This document shows positions 22,553-36,354 of a DNA stretch of 64,000 bases, piece after piece. The first letter of the stretch is position 1. Every line of letters starts with the position of its first letter. The position numbers and the translations under genes are program-made. Below the pieces are notes generated by a model that did no database searches, had not been told where the DNA came from, and saw only the letters and a program-made list of their open reading frames with translations. Origin of the DNA: Dromaius novaehollandiae. Taxonomy: Eukaryota; Chordata; Aves; Casuariiformes; Dromaiidae. The stretch is from the NCBI RefSeq assembly GCF_036370855.1, contig NC_088113.1:21968501-22032500 (forward strand). The letters are read 5' to 3'.

Positions 22553-25184
22553 GTAGCCCACCGAAGGGGGACATCTCGAAGAGAAGCAGCAAGACCTGGG
22601 GATCCGGTGGTTCATTTTGGTCGTCGCCTGTGAGGCCAGCATGCAAGAGTAAGAGGAAGCTAGGAGCAGTCTCAAAAAGGTAATAGGTTTGAAAGGGAGA
22701 CAGGCAAATCGAGGGCTGTCGTTCCTCCACGTAGTTAAAGACCGAGAGAGTTGTGGGTTAAGCGCATGCATACGAGGGTTTGCGAACAGTACCAATAACA
22801 CTGAAGCGGAATAAAAATAAGGTTTCGTGGAAGATGGCGTTAGGAAGGTATTAGGCGACGTGCCCGCCTGCCTAATAACCTAGCCCTAATTGCTGTGTGT
22901 AACGTTTCCAGACCGTTTACCCTGCAACGTATGGTGCAAAGTGCCATATTAAGACCTTTCCCTTAAGGAAAAGAAGAAGGAAAAAAAGAAAAAAAAGGGG
23001 GAAAAAGAAAACAGGGTAAAGAGAAAAAGATCATGCATAAACCTAAGCGTTTCACTGGAAGTAAAACGCGAGTTTATCGCTTCCTTACAGAGATGGAACC
23101 GAGGACAGCAAATGCTGACGAGGAGAAGAGACGGACGAGCGTTTGCTTGCGGTTAATACCGAAGGGACGGGATGAAACAAGGAAGCCAGAATGCAGCGGC
23201 CCCTCGATATCACCAGGAACTGCTACAGGAGGAGGCGTTCTGGCACGGGTAACTAGGGTAAGTATCGCTGATGACCGTTAGCAGTTATTTCGGCCTCCCC
23301 GAGGCAGCGCTGAGGACTGAGTAACCCGTTCCTACCCTGTGGCTGCTGTTGCCTGTATCTGCCTTAGCTTTGCTTTGGCTGTTTCTGTTTTGTTTTGTTG
23401 TCGTACACGCAGCTACGGAAAGGAATAGATGTCATACTTACTTTTTTAGATTAATTGCCACGGCTGAAGTTGAAGAGACCAAGAAACGTAAGCCCCGAAG
23501 GGGCACATCTTGAAGAGAGGGGGCTAGACCTAGCGATCCAGTTGTTTGTTTTGGTCGTCGCCTGTGAGGCCAGCATGCAAGAGTAAGAGGAAGCTAGGAG
23601 CAGTCTCAAAAAGGTAATAGGTTTGAAAGGGAGACAGGCAAATCGAGGGCTGTCGTTCCTCCACGTAGTTAAAGACCGAGAGAGTTGTCGGTTAAGTGCA
23701 TGCATACGAGGGTTTGCGAACAGTACCAATAACACTGAAGCGGAATAAAAATAAGGTTTCGTGGAAGATGGCGTTAGGAAGGTATTAGGCGACGTGCCCG
23801 CCTGCCTAATAACCTAGCCCTAATTGCTGTGTGTAACGTTTCCAGACCGTTTACCCTGCAACGTATGGTGCAAAGTGCCGTATTAAGACCTTTCCCTTAA
23901 GGAAAAGAAGAAGGAAAAAAGGGGGAAAAAGAAAACAGGGTAAAGAGAAAAAGATCATGCATAAACCTAAGCGTTTCACTGGAAGTAAAACGCGAGTTTA
24001 TCGCTTCCTTACAGAGATGGAACCAAGGACAGCAAATGCTGACGAGGAGAAGAGACGGACGAGCGTTTGCTTGCGGTTAATACCGAAGGGACGGGATGAA
24101 ACAAGGAAGCCAGAATGCAGCGGCCCCTCGATATCACCAGGAACTGCTACAGGAGGAGGCGTTCTGGCACGGGTAACTAGGGTAAGTATCGCTGATGACC
24201 GTTAGCAGTTATTTCGGCCTCCCCGAGGCAGCGCTGAGGACTGAGTAACCCGTTCCTACCCTGTGGCTGCTGTTGCCTGTATCTGCCTTAGCTTTGCTTT
24301 GGCTGTTTCTGTTTTGTTTTGTTATCGTACACGCAGCTACGGAAAGGAATAGATGTCATACTTACTTTTTTAGATTAATTGCCACGGCTGAAGTTGAAGA
24401 GACCAAGAAACGTAAGCCCCGAAGGGGCACATCTTGAAGAGAGGGGGCTAGACCTAGCGATCCAGTTGTTCGTTTTGGTCGTCGCCTGTGAGGCCAGCAT
24501 GCAAGAGTAAGAGGAAGCTAGGAGCAGTCTCAAAAAGGTAATAGGTTTGAAAGGGAGACAGGCAAATCGAGGGCTGTCATTCCTCCACGTAGTTAAAGAC
24601 CGAGAGAGTTGTCGGTTAAGCGCATGCATACGAGGGTTTGCGAACAGTACCAATAACACTGAAGCGGAATAAAAATAAGGTTTCGTGGAAGATGGCGTTA
24701 GGAAGGTATTAGGCGACGTGCCCGCCTGCCTAATAACCTAGCCCTAATTGCTGTGTGTAACGTTTCCAGACCGTTTACCCTGCAACGTATGGTGCAAAGT
24801 GCCGTATTAAGACCTTTCCCTTAAGGAAAAGAAGAAGGAAAAAAGAAAAAAAAGGGGGAAAAAGAAAACAGGGTAAAGAGAAAAAGATCATGCATAAACC
24901 TAAGCGTTTCACTGGAAGTAAAACGCGAGTTTATCGCTTCCTTACAGAGATGGAACCAAGGACAGCAAATGCTGACGAGGAGAAGAGACGGACGAGCGTT
25001 TGCTTGCGGTTAATACCGAAGGGACGGGATGAAACAAGGAAGCCAGAATGCAGCGGCCCCTCGATATCACCAGGAACTGCTACAGGAGGAGGCGTTCTGG
25101 CACGGGTAACTAGGGTAAGTATCGCTAATGACCGTTAGCAGTTATTTCGGCCTCCCCGAGGCAGCGCTGAGGACTAAGTAACCT
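22553..25184 (+). repeat. 933-bp nested tandem repeat, about 2.8 copies (M3)
   Basis: Three copies (small-ORF starts 23033, 23957, 24890). The purine tract before 23957 is 9 bp shorter, giving a 924-bp spacing that M4 also has. Confidence 0.92.
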
Positions 25185-25793
25185 GAGGGGCTCTGGCCTG
25201 GGTTAGGGCAGAAGTGCAGGCAGGCGGGATCAGGCATTTTCCTCTCAGCTCTCCAAGCTGAATCCTAGCCCTGAAGGAAAAAGCACTGGGGGGAGGCTAC
25301 TCGGACACCTGCCACGTCGAGGGCAGGGGCAGGAGCTGACCCTTCCCCGACGGACGGACGGACGGACAGACGCTGGTGCGGCGGTGACTCTTTGGATATC
25401 GTAGGTAAGGGGAGGCACGCTGGTGCCGAGCTCCAGGGCGGTTTGCCTGAACACGATGCCCGGGGCAGGAGGTTACGCATTGTGTCCGGGGCTGGGAGCT
25501 GGTCCCCGAGTCCCATGTACTTGGGAGTGCCTGCGCTTGCCAGGGAGCCCGGTGCTGTTCCCAGAGCTGCGGGGAATTTCCCTTGCGTTGCCTGGACCCT
25601 CGGGGCTCTTGGGGGTGTTTCCCCTCATCGCAAGGGCAGCCAGAGCCCCTCCAGGGCTGCGTGAGGTCCCCGAACCGCTCCCGGATTTGCTTTTGGCACT
25701 CCGCAGTGTCGCTCGTGTGCCTGGGGCAGCCTGCAGGCGCCATCCTGTCAGCCGCGTTGAGCCCTGCGGCGTGCCTGGTGACCCCTCTGGTGT

Positions 25794-26062
25794 GCGCCAA
25801 GGCCCTTCCTCTGTATTTTGGTCTGCCCCAGAGCCCTGCACTTGCCCTCTGATGCCCTCAGGACCCCTCAGTTCACATTCTGGGTTGCCCCCGAGCCCTC
25901 TGCGTGCCTTTCGGTGCGCCCCGTGGCCCCGTGTGTGTTTTGCGGCATGCCGCAGAGGTCTCTGTTTAGCTTTTTCTCCTGTCCTGGAGTTTTCTGGGTG
26001 CTTCTGGGTGTGCCCCAGGGCCCTCCTTTTGGTGCCCCCAGAGTCACTCTGTTTGCTCTATC

Positions 26063-26068
<6 letters not shown>
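25794..26068 (+). repeat. Degenerate 31-bp CT-rich repeat (M3)
   Basis: Same as M2, including the long poly-T tract (about 26067-26103). Confidence 0.62.
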
Positions 26069-26103
<35 letters not shown>

Positions 26104-26953
26104 CTTGACTTGTGTTGCACCCAGAGCTCTCGATTTGTTCTCTTGTGCTCCGCATACTCCCCTTTCCGCACTCTACACCCCAGGCAGGGCTCTCCCTTCA
26201 GCTCTCAGCAAGCTGCTGTCAGGAGAGTGGGGGTGCCTCTGCTGCCCTGGCAGCCCCAGCTGTCCCTGAAGGGGCTGATGGCCAGGCCCCCTGCCCAGTT
26301 CCTGCAGGCCCACAGCTGCGGGCCCTGGGGCTGGGATGAATGCCAGGGGGAGCTGGGTGGCAGGACAGGCCCCAGGTGGGGCTGATGGCAAGGGCAGGCC
26401 CACATTTGGGGGCTGGGGCCGCAGTTGGGGGGAGCTGGCGCTGGGGCAGGAGCTGGGCAGCGGAGCTGCCGCGGAGCACGGCCCTTCGGGACCAGCCCGG
26501 CGGCCGCCCCGCGGAGGAGGTGAGCGGGGCCGGGGGAGGCGCACTGCAGGCTGCGGGTCCCGCATGTGCCGGGGGTCCCGGCGGCTGGGAGCGTCCCGGG
26601 GCCACGGAGGCGGGGGGAGGAAGGGGGTGCGCCGGGGCTGCGGTGCGGTTTACTGCGCGGTCGGAGGAGCGCGGGGGGGGGGTCTCCTGTGTCAGCTCGG
26701 GAGCGTGTCGGGGAGCGGGGGGAGGAGGGTCGTGGAGGGGCGGGGGCAGTGTCGGAGCTGAGGCGGGGCCGGTCGCGGGGGTGTCGGGGGAGCCCCGGGC
26801 CGGTGGTGGGGCTGGCGGGGCCGCGCTCGGGGCTCTGCGGCCGTTTCCGGGGGGACAGGGGGGAAGGGGAAGGGGGGCGGGACGGAAAGGAACGGAATGT
26901 GCCGAGGGTCAAAGGTGCCCCAGCGCTGCGGGTGGGGGGCGGGCGTTGGGGTG

Positions 26954-27191
26954 CGGGACTGCGGGGAGCCGTAGCTTTCGGCGCGGCATGCCGGGAGCAG
27001 TAGTCTTCCGGCACTGGGCTTCCGGTGGGGCCTGTTTGTTCTGAGCGCGGCATGCTGGGAGCGGTAGTCTTCCGGCACTGGGCTTCCGGGCGGCCATGTT
27101 GCTTGGCATGGCATGCCGGGAGCAGTAGTCTTCCGGCACTGGGCTTCCGGGCCGCCCTTTTCGCGTGCACGGTATGCTGGGAGGTGTAGTC
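26954..27191 (+). promoter_or_regulatory. ZNF143-type site cluster (M4)
   Basis: Four strong sites retained, with the GACTGCGG form of the degenerate site as in M3. Confidence 0.68.
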
Positions 27192-27453
27192 TTCTCAGGC
27201 GGGGCTACTGGGTGACCATGCTGCGCCTCTCGAGGTGGCCCCGCGGGGGGGGCGGCGGCGGCGGCGGCAGGTCCCTGCCAGCGGGGTTCCCAGCAGGCGG
27301 CCGCGTGGCAGGCCAGGAGCTGTAGTGCCCGCTGGGTCTGTTCCTTACTGGACATGTGTCACTCACGCCTGAGTCCCCACAGGTCACGGGGGACAGTGGA
27401 ATGCCCCTGTTTTTCCCCGGTACAGGGCAGGAAGTGTTTTCCATCTCCGATGG

Positions 27454-28025
27454 TGTTGCAAGACAACCTTGGAAGCTCAGAAAGAGTGTTCCTGCTGTTT
27501 AAACTAGGCAGATGAGGAGAACCCCCCCCCCCCCCATTTCCTGGGAGGAAATAATTCTTTAATCAAGGCCATGCTAGAAGTGCTAAAGCCTTAAAGAAAT
27601 AGTAAATCAAAATGTTTTGTTTTCTATGTAGACGTTGCCAATTTAGCAAAGGAATTCGAGGTATCCCCGAACTGAACTGTCCTCATTATAATACAAGAAA
27701 ATCACGCCCATAGGTCAGAAAGACCTGTGCCCGGGTGAAGACCCCTCCCCTGAGCATGCATAGTTTTAAAATGGCGTGTAAGCAATATTAGAATTGTATG
27801 TAAATCACTAACCAACCGGTGTAAGAGGGAAAGTTGCAAACCTTGCAACTTGTATAAATGCTACTTGGAAAGCCGGGGCGGGGGGGGGAGTTGCGCTTGA
27901 TTTGTGGGGAAAACACCGAGCAGCCAGGCTTGCACAACTCTGAAATAAATAAGCAAATGTCTCTCCTGAGCGTGTCATTATTGGCTTAGTGCACAGCGGG
28001 CAACGAATCCGCTTTTCGGACAGCA
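27454..28025 (+). mobile_element. Solo-LTR-like fossil (M4)
   Basis: Same element and same site. The four copies are nearly identical, so it was amplified as a passenger of the macrosatellite rather than by repeated insertion. Confidence 0.6.
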
Positions 28026-29592
28026 GCGTGACCAGGCAGGGTTGTCCCCGGGGGCTGGGGCTGTCCCTCTTGGAAATGGGGAGGGCGGGAAGAGTAGGAG
28101 GGGTGCTGCGGGCTCCTGGGGGTCGTAGCTTTGCTCAGGATTGGGGCCGGTTAGGCAGCTGCTGGGAGGAGTGGCGGTGCTGGGAGGGCACGGTGCGGAG
28201 CTGTCCTGCTGTGCAGCGCAAGGGAAAGTCGACCAGCACCGTTGCTGTCCGAGGACCCTGGAACAGCCCGAGAGACCCTGGAACAGCCACCCCACGGACA
28301 CCGTGTCACTGCCTCGCAAGGCCACTGCATGCAGGTACGTTTGACTACATCCGGCAGAAGAAATGTAAGCCGAAGGATCAGGGCAAATAGCTGCTTGTCT
28401 AGGTTTGTTACCTAGCGACGCACTGGCAAAGCTTTTTATGAACACCCGTACTCGATCGAGTGCGTATTCATTCTGTGAATATTAATTACTGCCAGACCGC
28501 GTACGTCACTGATGCTTTAAAGCAAGTCCGTGGCGCTGGGGTAGCACGTGTAGTGGAGGCTAAATGCAATAATACCTCGTTTTGATGTTGTTCTCTTATA
28601 CGAAAGCACTTGGAGCAGATTAAGACATTTCTCGTCCTATTTTGTTTATTGAGTGGGCCCTGATACTGGGGAGAAGCTGCCATGAAGCAGACCTAGTAGT
28701 CAGCTTCCTTAGAGAAGGCGTCTTGTCCTGTATTTGAGGGCTTCCGGTACGTTTTGACAGACAGTAGTGAGTGACGGGTTTCCTTTGGACCCCCCGGGGA
28801 GCAGAAAGTTCTGCCGGGAAGGCAAAATGTTTCTTGCGGCTGGGTTGGAAGAAGCTGGCTGCTGATGCAAGGCAGTGACAATTCTGGGGAGTCGCGGGAA
28901 GTTTTGAAAAGACGGTCGTTCCCTTTGCTAGAAGGCTATGCACTTCGGTTCCTAATAGCTGCAGTAATGAAGCCAGGTAAGCGTTCGGGAGGAGCCCAAG
29001 CCGTTTTTGTCTAGCGAGTATTTTGCAAGGGGGGCAGGAAAGCGCTGCGCCCTGCTCCTTGCTGCCCTCGCGTGTCTGAAAGGCGGCACTGCACGCGGGA
29101 GGGGGGCGCGCTCACGGCTGCCCTCGCGTGTCGACAAGGCAGCACTGCAGCCGCCGGCGGCCACCGCTGCGTACGGAGACCGTTGCGGGCAGCCGGCGCA
29201 CACGTGCGCGCTGCCGGTCGCCGTGTTGGCCGCTACTCTGCGCTCTCTCGGGGACGGGTAAGCGCAGGGGCCGCGCTCGTGCCCCCTGCCCGGTGCTCAC
29301 GGACCGGGAGCGCTTTTCCCGAGAGGGCTTTTCCTTCTCGGTGCTTCCTGGGGGCGCGGGGACGGGCAGTGCCGTCTCGGAGCTGCTCCGCGGCGCTCTC
29401 TCCCCGGGGCAGCCCCAGCGCCTGCTCGCTGAAGCCCGCCGCTCTCTCGGGCGCGGGCAGAGCAGCCTCGGGGCGCTCGCTGCTCGGCCTGAGCGCCGGG
29501 GTGGCGCGGCGGGCTGCGGTTGGCGCGCGGGAGCCGGCCGGCTGCAGCGCGGCGCTGCGACCACGCGAGGGTGGGGCCATTGCGGGTCTGGG

Positions 29593-29990
29593 CTGCCTCG
29601 CGCTGCGCTCCCCCCGCCCCTCGCGCTGCGCTCCCCCCGCCCCTCGCGCTGCGCTCCCCCCGCCCCTCGCGCTGCGCTCCCCCCGCCCCTCGCGCTGCGC
29701 TCCCCCCGCCCCTCGCGCTGCGCTCCCCCCGCCCCTCGCGCTGCGCTCCCCCCGCCCCTCGCGCTCCCCCCGCCCCTCGCGCTCCGCTCCCCCCGCCCCT
29801 CGCGCTCCGCTCCCCCCGCCCCTCGCGCTCCGCTCCCCCCGCCCCTCGCGCTCCGCTCCCCCCGCCCCTCGCGCTCCGCTCCCCCCGCCCCTCGCGCTCC
29901 GCTCCCCCCGCCCCTCGCGCTCCCCCCGCCCCTCGCGCTCCCCCCGCCCCTCGCGCTCCCCCCGCCCCTCGCGCTCCCCCCGCCCCTCTC
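29593..29990 (+). repeat. 23/18-bp GC-box minisatellite (M4)
   Basis: About 398 bp. It begins with a run of the GCTGCGCTC variant, which in the other units appears only at the start, and ends in four 18-bp units. The variant run is a local expansion specific to M4. Confidence 0.9.
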
Positions 29991-30379
29991 GCGCGGTCCT
30001 GGGCCGGCGCACGCGCGGTGCGGCGGCGCGAGCCCTGGGCGGCCGGCGCACGCGCGGTGCGGCGGCGCGAGCCCTGGGCGGCCGGCGCACGCGCGGTGCG
30101 GCGGCGCGAGCCCTGGGCGGCCGGCGCACGCGCGGTGCGGCGGCGCGAGCCCTGGGCGGCCGGCGCACGCGCGGTGCGGCGGCGCGAGCCCTGGGCGGCC
30201 GGCGCACGCGCGGTGCGGCGGCGCGAGCCCTGGGCGGCCGGCGCACGCGCGGTGCGGCGGCGCGAGCCCTGGGCGGCCGGCGCACGCGCGGTGCGGCGGC
30301 GCGAGCCCTGGGCGGCCGGCGCACGCGCGGTGCGGCGGCGCGAGCCCTGGGCGGCCGGCGCACGCGCGGTGCGGCGGCG
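29991..30379 (+). repeat. 39-bp NRF1-motif array, ten copies (M4)
   Basis: Nine full copies plus the same shortened first copy as in M3, supporting a shared origin of this part of M3 and M4. Confidence 0.9.
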
Positions 30380-30382
30380 GGC

Positions 30383-30669
30383 AAGATGGCGGCGAGCAGG
30401 GCGGGTGTTTTGGCTGGACGGCGGCGGGCGAGGGCAGAGGCGGGCTGGAGTCGAGCATGTGGGGGCCGCGGTGAGGCGAGGTGAGGCGAGCGTGTGCCTT
30501 CGGGTGGCCGCGGGTGTCGGGCTGTGTCCTGCCAGCCGGGGCCGTCGCTGCGTGGAGGCGGCGGGGCGGGGGGGGGGGGGAGTCGGGCCGGGGGCCGCGC
30601 CGGGTCTGCGCGGCGCCGGGTCTGCCGGAGCGCGGCTCTGACTCTCCCTTTTGCGTGTGTCGCCTGTAG
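30383..30669 (+). promoter_or_regulatory. YY1 start-site motif and candidate intron (M4)
   Basis: As in M1, with a poly-G tract of intermediate length. Confidence 0.48.
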
Positions 30670-31817
30670 GGCCCCGGTTCCTCCCCAGCGCGGGCCGGGG
30701 CGTGCGCTCGCCCCTGCGGACGCAGCCTGGAGGAGTGTGTGTGGGGTGCCTGCGCGGGGGTCTGGATGTCTCTAGCAGCGGCACGGCAGCCTGATGCCTC
30801 CTCTCGTCTGGGACGCGGGGTCCTTGGGGAGTTCCCTGCTGCCTCCTCTGGCGTTCTCTGCGAGCTCATAGATCCCTCCACCTCCTCTCCCCCCCCCCCC
30901 CCCGCCCCGCTCCCCTGTCTGGTGGGGTGGGAGACCGGTGGCTGCTCCCGCCGAGCTGAGAGCCACGTAGGGCACCCCTATGTGCTCGCTACGCATCTGG
31001 GATGGCACCCCTGCCCTGAGGGCCCCGCAGAGTCCCACCCTTCCTGCAACCAGCCCCCCCAGAGCCATTAAACCACCCACAAATCCTGCCCCAACACCCC
31101 CACAGGCCCCAAAACGCCTCCGAGCCCTGCCGCAATGTTGTCACTGACTCCAGACCTTCCCCTGCACTCTGTGCAAGGCCCCAAACATTCCTCAAACTGC
31201 TGCCAGACCCAGTGCCCGCAGCAGTGAGGCGTTCTAACAAAGATGGGGTGCGATGTGCGTCTCCGCCTCGACTCAGTCCCGCTTTAGAGAAACAGGAAGT
31301 TACAGCACTTCCTGGTGAAGAGTGTTGACGGGTGAATGTGCGGATGACAAAGAGACTTCTCTCTCTTTTCTTCTGAGCCGCCTCTCAGAAGCCTCTGTGT
31401 GTGCACGATGTGGCTGATCTGGGATAATCGTGCTGTGCGCAGTGCTTAAGGAGAACATTGCCCTAAAATGGAGGGCTAAGGAATAGCCTAAGAAACCTAA
31501 AAGGCTCGGGAAGAGCCAAAGAGAACACCGATGGGCTCTGGGAAGCCCCAGTGATGCTAGCGAAAACAGCGTGGCTTTTAGGCACCTCCTCAGAGCAGCA
31601 GCAATGTCTCGCTCCAGCCTATGGGACAATGGGGACTCTTAATTACCGCCTTGAATTACCACAAGTGTTGCAAAAGCAGAAGGGACTAGGGAGCATGCAG
31701 AGCAGGTTATGGACTATATGTCAAGTTTAAACAAGCAACAAGCCCCTCTGCAAACAGAAACAGGTTTAGCCCTAAGTAATAGACGAAGGTAGCTGTGAGT
31801 AACGTGAAGCGAAGCGG

Positions 31818-31825
31818 TGACGTCA
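31818..31825 (+). promoter_or_regulatory. Full CRE motif (M4)
   Basis: Same TGACGTCA in the same context. Confidence 0.45.
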
Positions 31826-31907
31826 GTCACCCCGAAAGCCTCGGAGAAGCGGTCTGAAAATCTGGTACCCTCGTGACCTCGGCAGTCTTTTTGGTTTGTT
31901 TGGCAGG

Positions 31908-34900
31908 GTAGCCCACCGAAGGGGGACATCTCGAAGAGAAGCAGCAAGACCTGGGGATCCGGTGGTTCATTTTGGTCGTCGCCTGTGAGGCCAGCATGCA
32001 AGAGTAAGAGGAAGCTAGGAGCAGTCTCAAAAAGGTAATAGGTTTGAAAGGGAGACAGGCAAATCGAGGGCTGTCGTTCCTCCACGTAGTTAAAGACCGA
32101 GAGAGTTGTGGGTTAAGCGCATGCATACGAGGGTTTGCAAACAGTACCAATAACACTGAAGCGGAATAAAAATAAGGTTTCGTGGAAGATGGCGTTAGGA
32201 AGGTATTAGGCGACGTGCCCGCCTGCCTAATAACCTAGCCCTAATTGCTGTGTGTAACGTTTCCAGACCGTTTACCCTGCAACGTATGGTGCAAAGTGCC
32301 GTATTAAGACCTTTCCCTTAAGGAAAAGAAGAAGGAAAAAAAGAAAAAAAAGGGGGAAAAAGAAAACAGGGTAAAGAGAAAAAGATCATGCATAAACCTA
32401 AGCGTTTCACTGGAAGTAAAACGCGAGTTTATCGCTTCCTTACAGAGATGGAACCGAGGACAGCAAATGCTGACGAGGAGAAGAGACGGACGAGCGTTTG
32501 CTTGCGGTTAATACCGAAGGGACGGGATGAAACAAGGAAGCCAGAATGCAGCGGCCCCTCGATATCACCAGGAACTGCTACAGGAGGAGGCGTTCTGGCA
32601 CAGGTAACTAGGGTAAGTATCGCTGATGACCGTTAGCAGTTATTTCGGCCTCCCCGAGGCAGCGCTGAGGACTGAGTAACCCGTTCCTACCCTGTGGCTG
32701 CTGTTGCCTGTATCTGCCTTAGCTTTGCTTTGGCTGTTTCTGTTTTGTTTTGTTGTCGTACACGCAGCTACGGAAAGGAATAGATGTCATACTTACTTTT
32801 TTAGATTAATTGCCACGGCTGAAGTTGAAGAGACCAAGAAACGTAAGCCCCGAAGGGGCACATCTTGAAGAGAGGGGGCTAGACCTAGCGATCCAGTTGT
32901 TCGTTTTGGTCGTCGCCTGTGAGGCCAGCATGCAAGAGTAAGAGGAAGCTAGGAGCAGTCTCAAAAAGGTAATAGGTTTGAAAGGGAGACAGGCAAATCG
33001 AGGGCTGTCATTCCTCCACGTAGTTAAAGACCGAGAGAGTTGTCGGTTAAGCGCATGCATACGAGGGTTTGCGAACAGTACCAATAACACTGAAGCGGAA
33101 TAAAAATAAGGTTTCGTGGAAGATGGCGTTAGGAAGGTATTAGGCGACGTGCCCGCCTGCCTAATAACCTAGCCCTAATTGCTGTGTGTAACGTTTCCAG
33201 ACCGTTTACCCTGCAACGTATGGTGCAAAGTGCCGTATTAAGACCTTTCCCTTAAGGAAAAGAAGAAGGAAAAAAGGGGGAAAAAGAAAACAGGGTAAAG
33301 AGAAAAAGATCATGCATAAACCTAAGCGTTTCACTGGAAGTAAAACGCGAGTTTATCGCTTCCTTACAGAGATGGAACCAAGGACAGCAAATGCTGACGA
33401 GGAGAAGAGACGGACGAGCGTTTGCTTGCGGTTAATACCGAAGGGACGGGATGAAACAAGGAAGCCAGAATGCAGCGGCCCCTCGATATCACCAGGAACT
33501 GCTACAGGAGGAGGCGTTCTGGCACGGGTAACTAGGGTAAGTATCGCTGATGACCGTTAGCAGTTATTTCGGCCTCCCCGAGGCAGCGCTGAGGACTGAG
33601 TAACCCGTTCCTACCCTGTGGCTGCTGTTGCCTGTATCTGCCTTAGCTTTGCTTTGGCTGTTTCTGTTTTGTTTTGTTATCGTACACGCAGCTACGGAAA
33701 GGAATAGATGTCATACTTACTTTTTTAGATTAATTGCCACGGCTGAAGTTGAAGAGACCAAGAAACGTAAGCCCCGAAGGGGCACATCTTGAAGAGAGGG
33801 GGCTAGACCTAGCGATCCAGTTGTTCGTTTTGGTCGTCGCCTGTGAGGCCAGCATGCAAGAGTAAGAGGAAGCTAGGAGCAGTCTCAAAAAGGTAATAGG
33901 TTTGAAAGGGAGACAGGCAAATCGAGGGCTGTCATTCCTCCACGTAGTTAAAGACCGAGAGAGTTGTCGGTTAAGCGCATGCATACGAGGGTTTGCGAAC
34001 AGTACCAATAACACTGAAGCGGAATAAAAATAAGGTTTCGTGGAAGATGGCGTTAGGAAGGTATTAGGCGACGTGCCCGCCTGCCTAATAACCTAGCCCT
34101 AATTGCTGTGTGTAACGTTTCCAGACCGTTTACCCTGCAACGTATGGTGCAAAGTGCCGTATTAAGACCTTTCCCTTAAGGAAAAGAAGAAGGAAAAAAG
34201 AAAAAAAAGGGGGAAAAAGAAAACAGGGTAAAGAGAAAAAGATCATGCATAAACCTAAGCGTTTCACTGGAAGTAAAACGCGAGTTTATCGCTTCCTTAC
34301 AGAGATGGAACCAAGGACAGCAAATGCTGACGAGGAGAAGAGACGGACGAGCGTTTGCTTGCGGTTAATACCGAAGGGACGGGATGAAACAAGGAAGCCA
34401 GAATGCAGCGGCCCCTCGATATCACCAGGAACTGCTACAGGAGGAGGCGTTCTGGCACGGGTAACTAGGGTAAGTATCGCTGATGACCGTTAGCAGTTAT
34501 TTCGGCCTCCCCGAGGCAGCGCTGAGGACTGAGTAACCCGTTCCTACCCTGTGGCTGCTGTTGCCTGTATCTGCCTTAGCTTTGCTTTGGCTGTTTCTGT
34601 TTTGTTTTGTTGTCGTACACGCAGCTACGGAAAGGAATAGATGTCATACTTACTTTTTTAGATTAATTGCCACGGCTGAAGTTGAAGAGACCAAGAAACG
34701 TAAGCCCCGAAGGGGCACATCTTGAAGAGAGGGGGCTAGACCTAGCGATCCAGTTGTTCGTTTTGGTCGTCGCCTGTGAGGCCAGCATGCAAGAGTAAGA
34801 GGAAGCTAGGAGCAGTCTCAAAAAGGTAATAGGTTTGAAAGGGAGACAGGCAAATCGAGGGCTGTCATTCCTCCACGTAGTTAAAGACCGAGAGAGTTGT

Positions 34901-35472
34901 GGGTTAAGCGCATGCATACGAGGGTTTGCAAACAGTACCAATAACACTGAAGCGGAATAAAAATAAGGTTTCGTGGAAGATGGCGTTAGGAAGGTATTAG
35001 GCGACGTGCCCGCCTGCCTAATAACCTAGCCCTAATTGCTGTGTGTAACGTTTCCAGACCGTTTACCCTGCAACGTATGGTGCAAAGTGCCGTATTAAGA
35101 CCTTTCCCTTAAGGAAAAGAAGAAGGAAAAAAGAAAAAAAAGGGGGAAAAAGAAAACAGGGTAAAGAGAAAAAGATCATGCATAAACCTAAGCGTTTCAC
35201 TGGAAGTAAAACGCGAGTTTATCGCTTCCTTACAGAGATGGAACCAAGGACAGCAAATGCTGACGAGGAGAAGAGACGGACGAGCGTTTGCTTGCGGTTA
35301 ATACCGAAGGGACGGGATGAAACAAGGAAGCCAGAATGCAGCGGCCCCTCGATATCACCAGGAACTGCTACAGGAGGAGGCGTTCTGGCACGGGTAACTA
35401 GGGTAAGTATCGCTAATGACCGTTAGCAGTTATTTCGGCCTCCCCGAGGCAGCGCTGAGGACTAAGTAACCT
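31908..35472 (+). repeat. 933-bp nested tandem repeat, about 3.8 copies (M4)
   Basis: Four copies (small-ORF starts 32388, 33312, 34245, 35178). It includes the 924-bp variant seen in M3 plus one extra 933-bp copy. Confidence 0.92.
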
Positions 35473-36081
35473 GAGGGGCTCTGGCCTGGGTTAGGGCAGA
35501 AGTGCAGGCAGGCGGGATCAGGCATTTTCCTCTCAGCTCTCCAAGCTGAATCCTAGCCCTGAAGGAAAAAGCACTGGGGGGAGGCTACTCGGACACCTGC
35601 CACGTCGAGGGCAGGGGCAGGAGCTGACCCTTCCCCGACGGACGGACGGACGGACAGACGCTGGTGCGGCGGTGACTCTTTGGATATCGTAGGTAAGGGG
35701 AGGCACGCTGGTGCCGAGCTCCAGGGCGGTTTGCCTGAACACGATGCCCGGGGCAGGAGGTTACGCATTGTGTCCGGGGCTGGGAGCTGGTCCCCGAGTC
35801 CCATGTACTTGGGAGTGCCTGCGCTTGCCAGGGAGCCCGGTGCTGTTCCCAGAGCTGCGGGGAATTTCCCTTGCGTTGCCTGGACCCTCGGGGCTCTTGG
35901 GGGTGTTTCCCCTCATCGCAAGGGCAGCCAGAGCCCCTCCAGGGCTGCGTGAGGTCCCCGAACCACTCCCGGATTTGCTTTTGGCACTCCGCAGTGTCGC
36001 TCGTGTGCCTGGGGCAGCCTGCAGGCGCCATCCTGTCAGCCGCGTTGAGCCCTGCGGCGTGCCTGGTGACCCCTCTGGTGT

Positions 36082-36354
36082 GCGCCAAGGCCCTTCCTCT
36101 GTATTTTGGTCTGCCCCAGAGCCCTGCACTTGCCCTCTGATGCCCTCAGGACCCCTCAGTTCACATTCTGGGTTGCCCCCGAGCCCTCTGCGTGCCTTTC
36201 GGTGCGCCCCGTGGCCCCGTGTGTGTTTTGCGGCACGCCGCAGAGGTCTCTGTTTAGCTTTTTCTCCTGTCCTGGAGTTTTCTGGGTGCTTCTGGGTGTG
36301 CCCCAGGGCCCTCCTTTTGGTGCCCCCAGAGTCACTCTGTTTGCTCTATTATTG
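36082..36354 (+). repeat. Degenerate 31-bp CT-rich repeat (M4)
   Basis: Same as M1, with the GGCACGCCGC and CTATTATTG variants and a short poly-T tract. Confidence 0.62.

Larger units (their letters stand above)
17361..26524 (+). repeat. Macrosatellite unit M3
   Basis: Third copy, 9164 bp. It carries three 933-type sub-repeats, one a 924-bp variant, and a 39-bp array of about ten copies. The 23/18-bp array is contracted to about 204 bp. Its 5' part shares variants with M4, for example GCATGCATAG within the LTR-like element and a rearranged entry into the 39-bp array. Its 3' part shares variants with M2. Confidence 0.95.
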